Assembly: GCA_015056005.1 (NCBI GenBank)
Contig: SVHB01000032.1
Location: 1-32,037, forward strand
Origin: Clostridiales bacterium
GTDB lineage: Bacteria > Bacillota > Clostridia > Christensenellales > UBA1750
Length of the DNA: 32,037 nucleotides
Reading direction: 5' to 3'
Shown here one piece after another: positions 31,979-32,037 of the stretch; the stretch's first letter is position 1; each line of letters starts with the position of its first letter. Both the position numbers and the translations under genes were made by a program. The notes beneath the pieces were generated by a model. It made no database searches. It was not told the DNA's origin and saw nothing but the letters and a program-made list of their open reading frames with translations.

Positions 31979-32037
31979 GTGGACAATATTTTTTACGTTA
32001 AAGAGTATATTAAATCCAACATAACCGATAGTGAATC
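31979..32037 (+). CDS. Unidentified gene, 5' end only
   Basis: GTG start with GGAGG 9 bases upstream, then an open frame to the window edge reading (M)DNIFYVKEYIKSNITDSE. Nineteen codons are too few for a family call. The surrounding DNA is clearly more AT-rich than the rest of the window. Confidence 0.45.
   Translation, partial: MDNIFYVKEYIKSNITDSE

Overview
The window looks like the chromosome of an anaerobic, spore-forming Firmicute of the class Clostridia. The evidence is SpoVAD and SpoVAE sporulation genes, a glycyl radical enzyme, a T-box leader, AGGAGG-type ribosome binding sites, a PadR/DUF1700/DUF4097 operon and a DUF2975-YozG-type pair. No tRNA, rRNA, CRISPR array, transposase or phage gene was seen. 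Assignments come from motif recognition by eye and no database search was run.

Layout: (1) 1-3978, minus strand: a peptide/nickel-type ABC importer operon made of a lipoprotein binding protein, a DppB-type permease and a DppC-type permease cut by the left edge. The DppC-type subunit carries about 250 extra residues that read as seven RCC1-like repeats, a probable seven-bladed beta-propeller, between its first membrane helix and its permease core. This is the most unusual feature in the window. (2) 4131-5841, plus strand: a PHP-domain phosphoesterase and an auxin-efflux-type carrier. (3) 5934-7010, minus: a Gfo/Idh/MocA oxidoreductase. (4) 7127-12721, minus: htpG, an MTA/SAH-type deaminase, a large lipoprotein and ftsY, closely spaced. 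(5) 12801-17337, minus: the MoxR, DUF58 and transglutaminase triad. (6) 17444-18895, minus: a MATE exporter whose promoter spacer holds a dyad.

(7) 18983-20956, plus: a full T-box leader in front of an AMP-forming acyl/aryl-CoA ligase, with a 20-bp palindrome at the expected transcription start. (8) 21086-23197, plus: a membrane protein with a DUF2975-like C-terminus, a YozG-like HTH protein and a lipoprotein. (9) 23406-25273, plus: PadR, DUF1700 and DUF4097 genes, the last one frameshifted. (10) 25363-26736, minus: spoVAD-spoVAE without spoVAC. (11) 26888-27730, plus: a xylose-isomerase-like TIM-barrel protein. (12) 27828-31541, minus: a catabolic-looking operon of a glycyl radical dehydratase-type enzyme, an SDR dehydrogenase and a type I dehydroquinase-like protein with altered active-site positions. 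(13) 31650-31757, minus: a 35-residue membrane peptide gene with its own RBS and terminator. (14) From 31979, plus: the first 19 codons of an unidentified gene.

The genes form many short, independently controlled units. The sequence shows promoters, terminators and dyads at most boundaries, and 1-20 base overlaps inside operons that suggest translational coupling.
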